Source: Paenibacillus sp. MBLB1832
Lineage (GTDB): Bacteria; Bacillota; Bacilli; Paenibacillales; NBRC-103111
Assembly (NCBI RefSeq): GCF_032271945.1
Contig: NZ_CP130319.1
Coordinates: forward strand, 1,817,001-1,881,000
DNA length: 64,000 bases
Reading direction: 5' to 3'
The position numbers and the translations under genes were made by a program. The notes under the pieces were generated by a model. The model did not search any database and was not told the origin of the DNA. It worked only from the letters and a program-made list of their open reading frames with translations. Of this stretch, positions 37,088-44,768 are shown one piece after another (within the stretch, counting starts at the first letter, position 1; each line of letters opens with the position of its first letter).

Positions 37088-38392
37088 TTAATATTGATGT
37101 AAGACCAACCACCCATTGCAAAATTCGCATTCATTACCAAAATTAATATCCGGTTGAAGTTGTTCCCAGGAAGTAAACAAGCCGAGGGCAAGCTTACAGC
37201 TGTTTATTTCCTGTTTCCATTGCGTTTGGACATCAAATGAAACTACTTCATCTGGCATCCAGGTTCTGGGGTTGCAGGTTGCGTGCTCATAAGATTCTAG
37301 AACGTTATTAGCTTGGTCCAGGATTGCGATTTTTAATATGGCATTTCGGTAGATCGGGGCAACGCCTTTATTAATTAATCGTACTTGAATGTTAAAATCA
37401 GTAGTCCATTCAGAAGGTAGCACCACTTCTTCTACTACAAAATGATAGCCCAGGCGATTATTCAGCTCCCATAGAAGCTGACGGTTTTCATTAAGAAGTC
37501 GGGTACCGTCCTGCTGCCAATGGCCCATACCCATAAACGTAAAATGCCCCTCATCAACAATTTCTCGAAGTTTCTGGGAGTTCCACTTCCCATTGGCTAT
37601 CAGCCAACTGTACCAACCATAAAATTCCCCAACAGAAGGGGCAATTCCGTAGGAAGGTAGAACAGCCTTATGATCCTCTGGCAACACGATAATGCCATCT
37701 CGGCGGAGTCCAATCCCATGCTGTACAGCCCATTCTGACAAGGAGGTAGGCTCTGACCCATTTACGGGAAGAATTAACCTGGTTGAGGGGAAGGAGTCGG
37801 TCCACATCTGGATATGCTCGCGCAAGCTTTCCTCAGGCGGTTCTAAGCTTCCCTCCAAAAATTCAATGTGCCACTCTCCCCAGTTGCCGTAATTTCGGAT
37901 ATCGATAAACTCTATGTCGGGGTGTCCATTGTATCGTTTACCCAATTGAAGTATAAAGTTATGGATCTTATCCATATAAATGGGGTCATCCCATACTGGA
38001 ATTTTCTGCTCACTACGAAGGTCGCTTAGATTGTCTTCTGTGCGGCAAGTCGTATATCCAGCACCAGTTTGAAATACATACTCCGGTACGGCTGATTGTA
38101 ATACGGTACAGCTGTTGGCTGGCATGAAACCAAATGCGAAGCGTTTTCCTCTCCGAATACATTCCCGCAAGGGGGCTTCAATAAGTTCCCACCGAATGAT
38201 TCCCTCTTCTGGTTCCAGATCACACCAATGATAACGCATGTAACCTAACGAACAAAGATTCCAAGCTTCTTCACTGTGCCCGTTATAGGGTTCAACTCCT
38301 TCAGTGTAGAAGCCTTCTGTTCCGTATAATACCCAGCCTTTGCCTGGATTAATTACTGGTTCACGAGCTAGCTGCATATTAATTTTGATCAT
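37088..38392 (-). CDS. DUF4832-like TIM-barrel protein
   Basis: 434 residues from ATG 38392, preceded by AGGAGGAG at the right distance; an in-frame ATG at 38413 would put that ribosome site inside the gene. It opens with INPGKGWVLY, typical of DUF4832-type proteins, and contains RYHWCDLEPEEG, GFMPANS, DIRNYGNWGEWH and a C-terminal Ig-like part (VRLINKGVAPIYRNAILKI). This resembles a glycoside hydrolase clan A barrel but no catalytic pair is proved. No signal peptide. It sits behind the terminator of the binding-protein operon. Confidence 0.65.
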   Translation of the reverse strand: MIKINMQLAREPVINPGKGWVLYGTEGFYTEGVEPYNGHSEEAWNLCSLGYMRYHWCDLEPEEGIIRWELIEAPLRECIRRGKRFAFGFMPANSCTVLQSAVPEYVFQTGAGYTTCRTEDNLSDLRSEQKIPVWDDPIYMDKIHNFILQLGKRYNGHPDIEFIDIRNYGNWGEWHIEFLEGSLEPPEESLREHIQMWTDSFPSTRLILPVNGSEPTSLSEWAVQHGIGLRRDGIIVLPEDHKAVLPSYGIAPSVGEFYGWYSWLIANGKWNSQKLREIVDEGHFTFMGMGHWQQDGTRLLNENRQLLWELNNRLGYHFVVEEVVLPSEWTTDFNIQVRLINKGVAPIYRNAILKIAILDQANNVLESYEHATCNPRTWMPDEVVSFDVQTQWKQEINSCKLALGLFTSWEQLQPDINFGNECEFCNGWLVLHQY

Positions 38393-38416
38393 TGAGTATC
38401 TCCTCCTAGACATGAT

Positions 38417-38451
38417 AAAACGCCATGGTTAATCATTTGCCATGGCGTTTT
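38417..38451 (-). terminator. Terminator of the LplB-LplC-binding protein operon
   Basis: AAAACGCCATGG (38417-38428) pairs with CCATGGCGTTTT (38440-38451), loop of eleven; on the minus strand it ends in TTTTATC. Confidence 0.8.
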
Positions 38452-38457
38452 TCATTA

Positions 38458-40023
38458 CTATTTCTTGCCGTTAACTGCTTTATAAGAATCGTTCTTTTCC
38501 TTGATCATCTTCTGATATTCCGGATCTGCTTTCAGCTTGGCAACATAATCGTCCCATGCTTCGATCGGAGCACTGCCCAACATAACCTTCATGAAGTTTT
38601 CTACATATTTCTTACCAAGGTCGGCGCCAATTTTCATCTCTGTATCAGACATAACACCAGAGACCGGGAAGGAAGTACTAACCTTGGATCTTTCATCGGT
38701 AATCTTTTTGTTTCTATCTACATAGTCCGCAGGAATCTTATTGCCTTGTTTTGCAAGTTGATACTTGTCAAATTTGGAGAAGATATTGCTCATGGTGGTC
38801 AAAGCATCTGTTTTCGCTTGATCGTTGGTAACATAGAGGTCGCCGTTTTTTGTAAAATGGACATCAGGCAGACCGTAGCGTCCCAGTTCGTCGCCTTCGT
38901 CACTCAGACCGTAGTTGTAGAGCTCCAGAATTTTCTTCATCTTGGCTTCAGGAACTGACTTCGGAATCATGAACATTCCGTATACGCCGGTGTTACGTCC
39001 AATGAATTTGCCGTTCGGACCTGAGAGAGCAACCAGTGGCAAGGTTTCCGCCTTTGGGTTGGTCTTGCGGAGCACTTCATCCACGGTCCATGCTTGGGAA
39101 AGGGGGTCAAATCCGATGCCAGCTTTGTTTGATTGCTCAATTTCAACCACTTGAGTGCCTTTCAGTACGCCGATATCCTTGTGAATCAAGCCCTCAGCAT
39201 AGGCTTTACGCAGCCAGAGAAGCGCTTGCTTGGTGCCCGGCTCGGTGTACATGTGCTGCAGGTTGCCATTGCTATCTACTTTCCAATCGTAGTTGGATGC
39301 GTTGAAGATGTTGACGATCTGCCGTAATCCGCCAAGATCATTCGTGCCAATATTGGACACTAAACCAACGGTATCCTTCTGACCATTGCCGTCAGGGTCA
39401 TTGTTAGTAAATTGCTTCATTGCTTCGTAAAGATCATCCGTTGTCTCTGGCACCTTCAACCCCAGCTTATCCAACCAGTCTTTCCGGATGTTCACTTGTC
39501 CAGCATTATTGCCTTCCAATGGACGAGGTCTAGGAAGTCCATAGATCTTGCCATCGCCCATCTTGATGTTGTTCCAAATATCCGCTGGCAGTTTAGCTAG
39601 GTTCGGATAATCCTTATAATATTTGCCGATTTCCCAGAAAGCGCCTTGGGCAACCATGCCCCGCATCAATGAGCTGTTGGGACCTTCAGTGTCCAGAACT
39701 AACGTCATATCCGCCATCTCGCCAGATGCTAGTGCGACACTCACCTTCTCAGCATAGTTGTTGCCGCTGACCCAGTTAATGTTGAGCTTGGTGTTGGTAC
39801 GCTTCTCATATTCCTTCAGGATCACATTATCTGCACCGATCGGTCCAACACTGAAGAATACGCTCATGATCGAGATCGGAGTTGGATCCTCCTTCTTGGT
39901 TACTGCAGGAGAAGAAGAGCTTGAGGTATTGCTGTTGCTGCCTCCGCATGCAGTCAAAGATGCTGCTGTCAAAGTTGTCACTACAGCTAAGAGTGCGGCA
40001 TTTCTGTAGATATTTTTTTTCAT
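38458..40023 (-). CDS. LplA-type ABC transporter substrate-binding lipoprotein
   Basis: 521 residues with lipobox LTAC (Cys26) and a Ser/Asn-rich linker. Family features include IKMGDGKIYGLPRPRPLEGN, VNIRKDWLDKLGLKVPETTDD and DPDGNGQKDTVGL. It is the third gene of an operon with the two permeases, in the order permease-permease-binding protein usual for LplBCA units of Paenibacillus. Likely binds an oligosaccharide; no further precision possible. Confidence 0.93.
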   Translation of the reverse strand: MKKNIYRNAALLAVVTTLTAASLTACGGSNSNTSSSSSPAVTKKEDPTPISIMSVFFSVGPIGADNVILKEYEKRTNTKLNINWVSGNNYAEKVSVALASGEMADMTLVLDTEGPNSSLMRGMVAQGAFWEIGKYYKDYPNLAKLPADIWNNIKMGDGKIYGLPRPRPLEGNNAGQVNIRKDWLDKLGLKVPETTDDLYEAMKQFTNNDPDGNGQKDTVGLVSNIGTNDLGGLRQIVNIFNASNYDWKVDSNGNLQHMYTEPGTKQALLWLRKAYAEGLIHKDIGVLKGTQVVEIEQSNKAGIGFDPLSQAWTVDEVLRKTNPKAETLPLVALSGPNGKFIGRNTGVYGMFMIPKSVPEAKMKKILELYNYGLSDEGDELGRYGLPDVHFTKNGDLYVTNDQAKTDALTTMSNIFSKFDKYQLAKQGNKIPADYVDRNKKITDERSKVSTSFPVSGVMSDTEMKIGADLGKKYVENFMKVMLGSAPIEAWDDYVAKLKADPEYQKMIKEKNDSYKAVNGKK

Positions 40024-40102
40024 TGTGGTGCCTCCCTTTTTGTATTTATTCTAACAGCTATATGGGAACATAGTGCTAAAATACGGTTGATAATGCGGCT
40101 TG

Positions 40103-40960
40103 CTAACCTTTTACTGCACCTAACATGACGCCTTTGGCGAAGTGCTTCTGAAGGAAAGGGTACACACACATAATTGGCGTCGTAGCAATGACGACTGCTG
40201 CCATCTTGAGTGCTTGTGGGTTGGCAATTTGTTCATTGTAAGCGGACTGTGTTGATGAATCAATCAACAAGGTTTGCATAACAATCTGAAGCGGCCATTT
40301 CTTGAAGTCATTGATATACATAATCGCATTGAAGAATGTATTCCAATAAGCAACGGCGAAGAATAAGCTGAATGTCGCCAGAGCAGGCAAGGACAAGGGA
40401 AGAACAATCCGGAACCATACTTGGATGTCATTGCATCCGTCAATAATAGCTGCTTCCTCTAGGCTCTCCGGAATGCTGTCGAAGAAGCTCTTCAACAGGA
40501 GTACATTCCAACCGCTGCTAAGGACTGGAATAATCAATGCCCAAATATGATTGATCAGTCCCAGATTGCGTACGAGCAGGTAATTCGGGATTAGCCCCGG
40601 ATTGAACAATGTAGTGAATACAATGGCAAGCAGCAGATATTTTCTCGCCAGCATTCTTTTACGGGATAGCGCATAGGCAAGTGCCGATGTAACAATGATA
40701 CTCATGGCGGTCCCTACCGTAGATAAAAAGGCGGAAACCCCAGTTGCTCGGGTGAAGAGCGGAGTGGAGAAGATATACTTGTAATTAATAAACGTGATCT
40801 TCGTAGGGAAGAGCAGCAGTTTACTATGCAAATATTCAATCGGATCGGAAATGGAAACGACAAATACATAATAGAGAGGGAATATACATGCTGCTCCTAT
40901 GATGAATAGAAAGATATAGTTGGCGTACTCGAAAATCAATTCGGAGACATGGCGTTTCAC
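40103..40960 (-). CDS. LplC-type sugar ABC transporter permease
   Basis: 285 residues, carbohydrate permease of the LplC/YtcP type. First segment IFLFIIGAACIFPLYYVFVVSIS; EAA loop EEAAIIDGCNDIQVWFRIVLPLS near residue 185 (Cys in place of the usual Ala after DG); C-terminus QKHFAKGVMLGAVKG. Seventeen bases after the LplB stop. Confidence 0.93.
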   Translation of the reverse strand: MKRHVSELIFEYANYIFLFIIGAACIFPLYYVFVVSISDPIEYLHSKLLLFPTKITFINYKYIFSTPLFTRATGVSAFLSTVGTAMSIIVTSALAYALSRKRMLARKYLLLAIVFTTLFNPGLIPNYLLVRNLGLINHIWALIIPVLSSGWNVLLLKSFFDSIPESLEEAAIIDGCNDIQVWFRIVLPLSLPALATFSLFFAVAYWNTFFNAIMYINDFKKWPLQIVMQTLLIDSSTQSAYNEQIANPQALKMAAVVIATTPIMCVYPFLQKHFAKGVMLGAVKG

Positions 40961-40977
40961 GTTGTTTAACCCCTTTC

Positions 40978-41949
40978 TTAATATACTCCTTCTTCGCCAA
41001 ACATTTTGGCCAGTCGGTTGGCCAACAAGACCATGATTAAACCAATAACAGATTTGAATAATCCAACTGCAGCGCTATAGCTGAATTGACCTGCCCGGAC
41101 ACCGTTGCGATAAACATAAGTATCGAATACGTCCGCGAGGCTTGCGACAGGTGCGTTGGACATCAGATAGATTTGCTCGAAGCCAACCTCCATAACTTGT
41201 CCGATGCGAAGGATCAGAAGAACGATAATGACATTCTTGATGCCCGGCAGCGTGATGTGCCATATTTGTCTGAAACGGTTGGCTCCGTCCATTCTTGCTG
41301 ATTCATACAGTGCTGGATCTACACTGGTGATTGCAGCCAGGAAGATGACCGTTCCCCAGCCTGCGTCCCTCCAAATATTTTGCACAACCAACAACAGCCA
41401 GAAGGTCTTGGGCTCAGAGAGGAAGGCAATCTTCTCGCCTCCGAAGTAAGCAATGATTTCATTTACCAAACCATCGGCTTGGCCCAACATAATGAATGTA
41501 ATACCAGCAATAATTACCCAAGACAGGAAATGCGGGAAGTAGATCACGGTTTGAATCCACCTTTTGTAAACCGAGCTACTCACTTCGTTCAACAGCAAGG
41601 ATAATACGATTGGTGCTGGGAAGAACAACAGGAGATTAAGAAAGCTGATTGCCAGTGTATTGCGGAAGATGATTTTAAAGTCCTCATTACCGAACAACCG
41701 TTGGAAGTGTTCAAAGCCAACCCATGGGCTGTGGAGTATTCCTAGAAACGGCGAATAATTCTGGAAGGAAATGATAAGCCCCCACATGGGTACGAACTTG
41801 AAAATAAGGAAGTACAAGATGCCGGGTATAGCTAGTAAGTACAGATACCGGTCTCTGAACAGGGCCAGCAAGATCTTCTTGGTTTTGCTTGCACGGACGG
41901 TTGGTTTTACGAATGGCATTTTGGAAATCGAATTGGTTTGTGTTGTCAT
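40978..41949 (-). CDS. LplB-type sugar ABC transporter permease
   Basis: 323 residues, with the family motif VPMWGLIISFQNYSPFLG after the first membrane segment, and EAA loop YESARMDGANRFRQIWHITLP near residue 235. C-terminus NRLAKMFGEEGVY. AGGGTGAAAA ribosome site. First gene of the operon; its promoter region carries an inverted repeat at the -35 position. A decayed partial copy of this gene and promoter lies at 16765-17042. Confidence 0.93.
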   Translation of the reverse strand: MTTQTNSISKMPFVKPTVRASKTKKILLALFRDRYLYLLAIPGILYFLIFKFVPMWGLIISFQNYSPFLGILHSPWVGFEHFQRLFGNEDFKIIFRNTLAISFLNLLLFFPAPIVLSLLLNEVSSSVYKRWIQTVIYFPHFLSWVIIAGITFIMLGQADGLVNEIIAYFGGEKIAFLSEPKTFWLLLVVQNIWRDAGWGTVIFLAAITSVDPALYESARMDGANRFRQIWHITLPGIKNVIIVLLILRIGQVMEVGFEQIYLMSNAPVASLADVFDTYVYRNGVRAGQFSYSAAVGLFKSVIGLIMVLLANRLAKMFGEEGVY

Positions 41950-42000
41950 TTTTCACCCTATCCTATCGTTAATCTATCTATAGCTGTTGTCCTTGGCTTT

Positions 42001-42070
42001 ATTTTATAGTGCTCGGATTCTGTCGGAAACGACAACATCACAACATTGATGGTGTTTATTTAAGATAAAT
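42001..42070 (-). promoter_or_regulatory. Probable activator-dependent promoter of the lplBC operon
   Basis: On the minus strand a good -10, TATAAAAT (42001-42008), lacks a consensus -35; instead the inverted repeat TGTCG-GAAA-CGACA (42021-42034) covers that place. The run through 42070 is conserved in the decayed copy at 16983-17042. This suggests a regulator site, possibly for a YesN-type protein. Confidence 0.5.
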
Positions 42071-42242
42071 CGTTTGAAGTATGCTCTAAGTTATTGTTAT
42101 CTTGATAGAATCGTACTGAGCTTTAGATTACGTTATAAGGAGTGACTATCTCCCTTGTTATTGGAAAAGAAAGCGATTGAGATGCTGCATGGCCTTAATT
42201 AAAAAGTTAAGTCCCTTGTTTCCATAAAAATATATTGGGGGC

Positions 42243-42345
42243 ATAGTTGAATGCTTTTTTACCTTGCTTCGTGTCTATATCCTCAAAAAATTCGACAATA
42301 CCGGAGAAGATCTGGAAGATTTGATCTCGATCGGGACAATCTTAA
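42243..42345 (+). pseudogene. sigK: Short sigK fragment
   Basis: About 103 bases, roughly 84% identical to 15829-15955 start region by my alignment; the readable part is [19 protein letters not shown] then ISIGTI. It shares with the 15.8 kb copy the same shortened LRLVAHIVKKFD segment and the non-coding bases before it. It ends abruptly against an ABC ATPase fragment. Confidence 0.75.
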
Positions 42346-42640
42346 TTCATGGGTGGAGAGACGATCCGTGCGCTGGATGACATTTCGATAGATATTGTGC
42401 AGGGCGAGTATGTCGCCATTATGGGGCCGTCAGGTTCAGGTAAGTCCACGTTGATGAACATTATCGGTTGCCTAGACGTGTCCGACGAAGGGATCTATAC
42501 ACTTGACGAAAAGCATATTCACGCACTGAAGGAATCAATGTGGAGTTACCGTTGATTTAACAGTTTCCTTCGGAGTTGTCTGACGGGTAGCAGCAGCGTG
42601 TCGCGATTGCTCGCACGTTGGCTGGCGATCCGCCGATAAA
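42346..42640 (+). pseudogene. Fragment of an ABC transporter ATPase (MacB/LolD type)
   Basis: Reads IRALDDISIDIVQGEYVAIM then Walker A GPSGSGKST and MNIIGCLDVSDEGIYTLD, stops at 42555, and shows a damaged signature region further on (LPSELSDG, stop, QQRVAIARTLAGDPP at about 42570-42630). Walker B and the rest are missing and roughly 50 codons between the blocks are gone. Its 5' end is fused to the sigK fragment. Confidence 0.8.
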
Positions 42641-42680
42641 TCTGATGTTATGCATAATTTCGTATTAATATACATTAATA

Positions 42681-42713
42681 ACAAACCTAGAACATTATTC
42701 GTTCTAGGTTTGT
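42681..42713. terminator. Hairpin, possible bidirectional terminator
   Basis: ACAAACCTAGAAC (42681-42693) pairs perfectly with GTTCTAGGTTTGT (42701-42713), loop ATTATTC, then TTGTTGAC on the plus strand. Confidence 0.6.
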
Positions 42714-43058
42714 TTGTTGACTTCGATTAAAATTAGAAAACAATGGGGTCTAGTAAATGTTATTGTTTGCGCAGTTCACCAATATAAATAATGAAAAAAT
42801 GATTTCATTTTCTAAAGTTTTAAGTTTAGGGGAAAATATATTTCTTTCAACTGGGAAAATAACTAGAGGCTTCAGTTCAGAGTTTTTCACGGTATTGATT
42901 CGGACTAACCCCAACAAGTCTTTTAAAGATTTTTCTAAAATAATACGATCAACCATATTTGTGAATGTATTATCCATTTTATATTTATAAAATAAGAATA
43001 TAATAAGAATTGTACAGTAAATCATTTCTCCATATTCGGCCGGATAGGATGGAATCAG
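42714..43058. other. AT-rich interval without a supported gene
   Basis: Markedly AT-rich compared with neighbours. Both strands have open frames (plus 42757-42990; minus from 43148 down to 42750), but neither has a ribosome site or recognisable domain. The last part must hold the AraC gene promoter. Confidence 0.4.
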
Positions 43059-43892
43059 ATGAATCAAGATTTTATGAATCGCTTTATACCGAAGATCAAT
43101 GCTATTCTGCTTCGCGATGAAAACTTTTGGCAGGGAAATGACTATCAAGCGGTTCGAACGGCTACACAGGTGTGTAACATGGGTTTTATTTTAAGTGGAA
43201 GCGGTACGCTCGAAATTAGAGATATGGTCTATCCCTTACAGAAGGGTTGTTTCTATCAGCTGTCACCAATTGGGAGTTCCATCCGAATGACGTCTTCTCT
43301 TGAGGCGCCGCTTGTTTATCTTGCCATTCATTTCGATTATCGTCTGATGCAATGGGAGGGTATGGAGCTTAGCATACAGGAGGCTAAAACAGGTTTGCCA
43401 CTTCCTCATGTGACAGAGCTGGCCTCAGCATCAGATGCTGAAGCGAGGTTTCGCAAGCTTTACCACATGTGGACTGAAAAGCAGGCTGGCTATGAATGGC
43501 GATCGCGGATAGCCTTGACAGAGCTGCTGTCGGACATTGAAGGGATGCAAGGCCAACAGCATTTGCCGGATACGAAGTCAGATGAGCTGATGAAGTCAGC
43601 CATGATGTATGTAAATAAGCAATTCCACAACCCGATGAGCAGGGATGCGATGGCGAAGCAATGTGCCATGTCTGTGAGCTATTTTTCTGTCCTATTCAAA
43701 AAATACACAGGCTACAGTTATGTGCAATATATTCATAAAGTAAGGTTAGATCGAGCCAAAGTCCTTCTCCGCAGCAGCTATGCGCCTATTTCAGAGATTG
43801 CTAGAGAAATTGGTTACGAAGATCCTCTTTATTTCTCCAAAATGTTTATGCGTGAGGTCGGGCTATCCCCTAGAGAATATCGGAAAGAGTAA
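43059..43892 (+). CDS. AraC family transcriptional regulator
   Basis: 277 residues. N-terminal cupin-like sensing domain (about 20-130, GFILSGSGTLEIRDMVYPLQKG) and C-terminal double helix-turn-helix (about 180-277): SRDAMAKQCAMSVSYFSVLF and ISEIAREIGYEDPLYFSKMF, ending LSPREYRKE. AGGA-type ribosome site. It lies six bases before the FAD-type genes and probably activates them or a sugar gene in answer to their substrate. Confidence 0.9.
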   Translation: MNQDFMNRFIPKINAILLRDENFWQGNDYQAVRTATQVCNMGFILSGSGTLEIRDMVYPLQKGCFYQLSPIGSSIRMTSSLEAPLVYLAIHFDYRLMQWEGMELSIQEAKTGLPLPHVTELASASDAEARFRKLYHMWTEKQAGYEWRSRIALTELLSDIEGMQGQQHLPDTKSDELMKSAMMYVNKQFHNPMSRDAMAKQCAMSVSYFSVLFKKYTGYSYVQYIHKVRLDRAKVLLRSSYAPISEIAREIGYEDPLYFSKMFMREVGLSPREYRKE

Positions 43893-43898
43893 AGGAGC

Positions 43899-44768
43899 GT
43901 GGTGAATTTGTCCCATCATCGTAAAACTAGACATTACCCACTACTGATATGTGGAACAAGCTTCGCAGGTATCGGCGCTGGAGTCGCAATTGGAAAAGAT
44001 GCCTTCCTTGTTGAAAGATCCTCCAGTGTAGGGCATGAGTTTATAGGAGCTATCCATCCTGGTGTGGCGCGGGATAAGCTCCCAAACTCCACATTTGCCA
44101 GGGAGCTGCAGGAAGAAATGTTGGATAGAAATTTACTAGGGGAGGACGGCACCATTCACTTGCCTGGTGTCCACCCTGTCCTATGTAAACACATCCACGA
44201 TCAAGCCTTGCACGTCCAATTTATGACCGAAATATTGGCTGTTGAAAGGTTGCCCCAAGGTGGGTTTGAGGTGGAGATCTTTCACTCTGGAGGCCTTGAA
44301 ACCATTCACGTCAACGAAATCCTAGATACAACTTCGACTCGGCTATCTACACCACAAAACTTATATACTTCTACAGACAAAAAGAGCTTAAATGCGTATC
44401 TTCATCATGCAGAGAACGATGCGCATACCCCAGAACCATTTCATGAGGAGATGTCGATCGTACATGGCCGATTTCCAACTGAAATTATCGTAAAGCTCAC
44501 ATTGGATGCTGAAATCGAGTGGCCTGAAGCTCGCAAAATGCTCCATGATCTCTGGGCATCTCGACCGAAAGAATGGTCGAGTTACACGCTTGCTGCGGTT
44601 GCCGACCAATTCGAGATGAAGGTTCCCGCAGGACCATTTGAATTGGAAAAAGGCTGGAACTGGCTGCCATCCATTGGATTCGAAAATCCGCTTGAAGCTC
44701 TAGATCAAGGATATATGTTTCTCATAAACAAGGAGGAATTGACCCATGCTGCTATCCAGAAAGGTTAA
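43899..44768 (+). CDS. FAD/NAD-binding oxidoreductase-like protein, short
   Basis: 289 residues. N-terminal dinucleotide-binding pattern LLICGTSFAGIGAGVAIG (glycines 19, 24, 26, 28) and strand-2 end FLVERSSSVG; the rest is not recognised as a full oxidoreductase. Start is open: GTG 43899, GTG 43902 or TTG 43908 all follow AAAGGAG. It overlaps the next gene by 23 bases, so translation is coupled and the products likely work together, perhaps as subunits. Confidence 0.6.
   Translation: MVNLSHHRKTRHYPLLICGTSFAGIGAGVAIGKDAFLVERSSSVGHEFIGAIHPGVARDKLPNSTFARELQEEMLDRNLLGEDGTIHLPGVHPVLCKHIHDQALHVQFMTEILAVERLPQGGFEVEIFHSGGLETIHVNEILDTTSTRLSTPQNLYTSTDKKSLNAYLHHAENDAHTPEPFHEEMSIVHGRFPTEIIVKLTLDAEIEWPEARKMLHDLWASRPKEWSSYTLAAVADQFEMKVPAGPFELEKGWNWLPSIGFENPLEALDQGYMFLINKEELTHAAIQKG

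Noticed and set aside
37088-38392. Calling the DUF4832-like protein a beta-galactosidase or GH42-type enzyme
   Set aside because: No catalytic acid pair could be placed with confidence.
15829-42345. Idea that the two sigK fragments are attachment sites of a 26-kb element
   Set aside because: No integrase or excision gene lies between them, both fragments are decayed and at 84% identity, and the interval is filled with ordinary sugar genes.
42750-43148. Minus-strand open frame of 132 codons and the plus-strand frame 42757-42990
   Set aside because: AT-rich, no ribosome sites, no recognised domain; the minus frame also runs into the AraC gene start.
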